From the NCBI GenBank assembly GCA_002695185.1, contig NZOF01000198.1:3229-9755 (forward strand): DNA of 6,527 bases, in the 5' to 3' direction. Position numbers and translations under genes: made by a program. Under the pieces are notes generated by a model that was given only the letters and a program-made list of their open reading frames with translations, searched no databases and was not told where the DNA came from. This document shows, piece by piece, positions 5,322 through 6,527 of this stretch. The first letter of the stretch is position 1. The number at the start of each line of letters is the position of its first letter. Source of the DNA: Erythrobacter sp. Its GTDB lineage: Bacteria; Pseudomonadota; Alphaproteobacteria; Sphingomonadales; Sphingomonadaceae.

Positions 5322-6527
5322 TCAGAAGCTGAAGGTCACATCCGAAAGGACATAGCGTGTGTCGCCGGTATCGGGGGCGTTGGCTGCCTGTTCGAGGAAG
5401 CGTCCCTTGCTGAGATAGGCTGCCCCAAGGGCAAAGCGGATCGACTTGGGCACGATCCAGTACCCCAGCGAAGCTTCGTACTGCGTTCCGGCGAAGCGAC
5501 CTGCATTGCCGAGGGGATCGGCAACGCCCGTCTTCGCAAAGGAATCGGTCGCGCGCTGCAGCCAGGCGAGGCGAGCCGAGAGCGAGCCATCGATGCGCTT
5601 GCTCGGCTTTGCCGCGATGCGCAGGCCGGGCGAGATGATGTTGGAAAAAGACAGCGGACCGAAATTGGCGGTCGGTCCGAAGGTGCCGCTGCGCGCGCCA
5701 AAGAGCGGATCGAAACGAGTGTAATCGCCACCCGCGCTGTCGCCCGATGCGGCATCGAACAGTGCCGCGATGCGCAAGCCTGCCGGGCCACCCAGAGTAC
5801 GGCCCACCTCAGCGTGCAGCATCCACGCGGAGACATCCTGCTCTGCGGCCGTGACCGCCTTGCTCGTGCGGATCGTGCCGAGCTGATAGGCAGCCTCGAA
5901 ATCGAAATCGAACGTCGCGTCTTTCGGCTTTCGTGACAGGCGGACACCGGGAGTGAACAGCTGCCGGTTGCGCGTTGCACGGTCCGCACGATCGTCTTCA
6001 AGCAGACCGTAGCCGTAGAGTTCGAGGTTGGCGCCGAGCCCACCCAGCTTGGTCTCGTAATGGGCGCCGAAGAGCTGAAGGTCGGTTCCTTCGCGGTCCA
6101 GTTCGAAATCGTTGTCGCGAATGGATGCGGCATCGCCAGGCAGCCGTTCCTGCGGCATGGTCCAGAAGAGGCTGACCTTGTCGTCGCCAGCCGAAGCGAG
6201 GGCGATCCGGGCGCCAGTGAAAGATGTCGGCACGTTGGAAAAGCCGATGCGGCTGACGAGGCGACCCGAACCGTATTTCATCGTGAAGCGCCCGGCCTGA
6301 AGACTCGTCTTCCAGCCGCCAGCCATCTCACCCAGGTCGAATTCCGCGTAGGCCTGAATAGGCTCTAGAACATTCACCGTGGAGGTGCCTACGGCTGAGC
6401 CCGGATCCACCCCGTAGGCGCGCGCGTCGAGCAGTTCGCCCACGAAACGCACGGGCCCGGTGGCATACTCGGCCTTGACCAGCGCGCGGCTCGACCAGAT
6501 CGTTTCGTCGGGAAGCTTGCCCGGACG
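5322..6527 (-). CDS. Alginate-export-family outer-membrane beta-barrel, 5'-truncated by window edge
   Basis: On the minus strand the frame is open from the window edge to the TGA at 5322-5324, giving 401 visible residues. A GTG at 6450-6452 could open it, but the 25 codons before it continue the same strand pattern (SSRALVKAEYATGPVRFVGE), so the start and signal peptide lie outside. The protein shows alternating hydrophobic and polar beta strands, many aromatic and Gly residues and acidic loops. It ends in VTFSF with a terminal Phe, the outer-membrane barrel signature recognised by the Bam machinery. The pattern, including a GELLDARAYG-type strand and an LFGARSGTFGP loop near residues 270-285, matches what I recall of alginate_exp-type proteins. 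In many bacteria these are generic channels for organic anions or oligosaccharides, so alginate need not be the substrate. It converges on the regulator gene with a shared hairpin between. The barrel is secure; the family is likely. Confidence 0.82.
   Translation of the reverse strand, partial: RPGKLPDETIWSSRALVKAEYATGPVRFVGELLDARAYGVDPGSAVGTSTVNVLEPIQAYAEFDLGEMAGGWKTSLQAGRFTMKYGSGRLVSRIGFSNVPTSFTGARIALASAGDDKVSLFWTMPQERLPGDAASIRDNDFELDREGTDLQLFGAHYETKLGGLGANLELYGYGLLEDDRADRATRNRQLFTPGVRLSRKPKDATFDFDFEAAYQLGTIRTSKAVTAAEQDVSAWMLHAEVGRTLGGPAGLRIAALFDAASGDSAGGDYTRFDPLFGARSGTFGPTANFGPLSFSNIISPGLRIAAKPSKRIDGSLSARLAWLQRATDSFAKTGVADPLGNAGRFAGTQYEASLGYWIVPKSIRFALGAAYLSKGRFLEQAANAPDTGDTRYVLSDVTFSF

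Overview
The window is GC-rich, densely packed and bacterial. The gene content points to an alphaproteobacterium, most likely in the Sphingomonadales (Erythrobacter/Sphingomonas-like). The pointers are a TPR-linked sulfotransferase, a FixJ-type response regulator, a FixL/DctB-like histidine kinase and an alginate-export-type outer-membrane barrel. This placement is inferred from gene content and base composition; no marker gene is present. I see no rRNA, tRNA, CRISPR array, insertion sequence or attachment site.

Layout. (1) Positions 1-1251, plus strand: the 3' part of a TPR-sulfotransferase gene whose start lies outside the window. (2) Positions 1252-1697: a 446-base gap with no convincing gene, one clear stem-loop and a few short repeats. 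(3) Positions 1698-4423, plus strand: a two-gene operon. A stand-alone receiver protein overlaps by one base (TGATG) a large membrane-bound sensor histidine kinase. (4) Positions 4424-4654: a 231-base region with two perfect short palindromic motifs, a tandem 7-mer and an AT-rich -10-like box, probably the promoter region of the next gene. (5) Positions 4655-5263, plus strand: a FixJ/NarL-type response regulator with receiver and LuxR-type DNA-binding domains. (6) Positions 5264-5306: a long GC-rich hairpin between convergent genes. (7) Positions 5322-6527, minus strand: the C-terminal 401 residues of an outer-membrane beta-barrel of the alginate-export family, with its start outside the window.

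How it fits together. Genes 3 and 5 look like one signalling module. The kinase would sense a signal through its multi-pass membrane region and extracytoplasmic loop, autophosphorylate His541, and pass phosphate to Asp53 of the transcriptional regulator. The co-translated solo receiver (Asp51) could be a second target, a phosphate sink or a feedback modulator. The nearby barrel is a plausible regulated target because of its position, but the window does not show its promoter. The sulfotransferase looks unrelated. The kinase-plus-two-receivers arrangement is the most interesting part; nothing here is clearly a new class of system.
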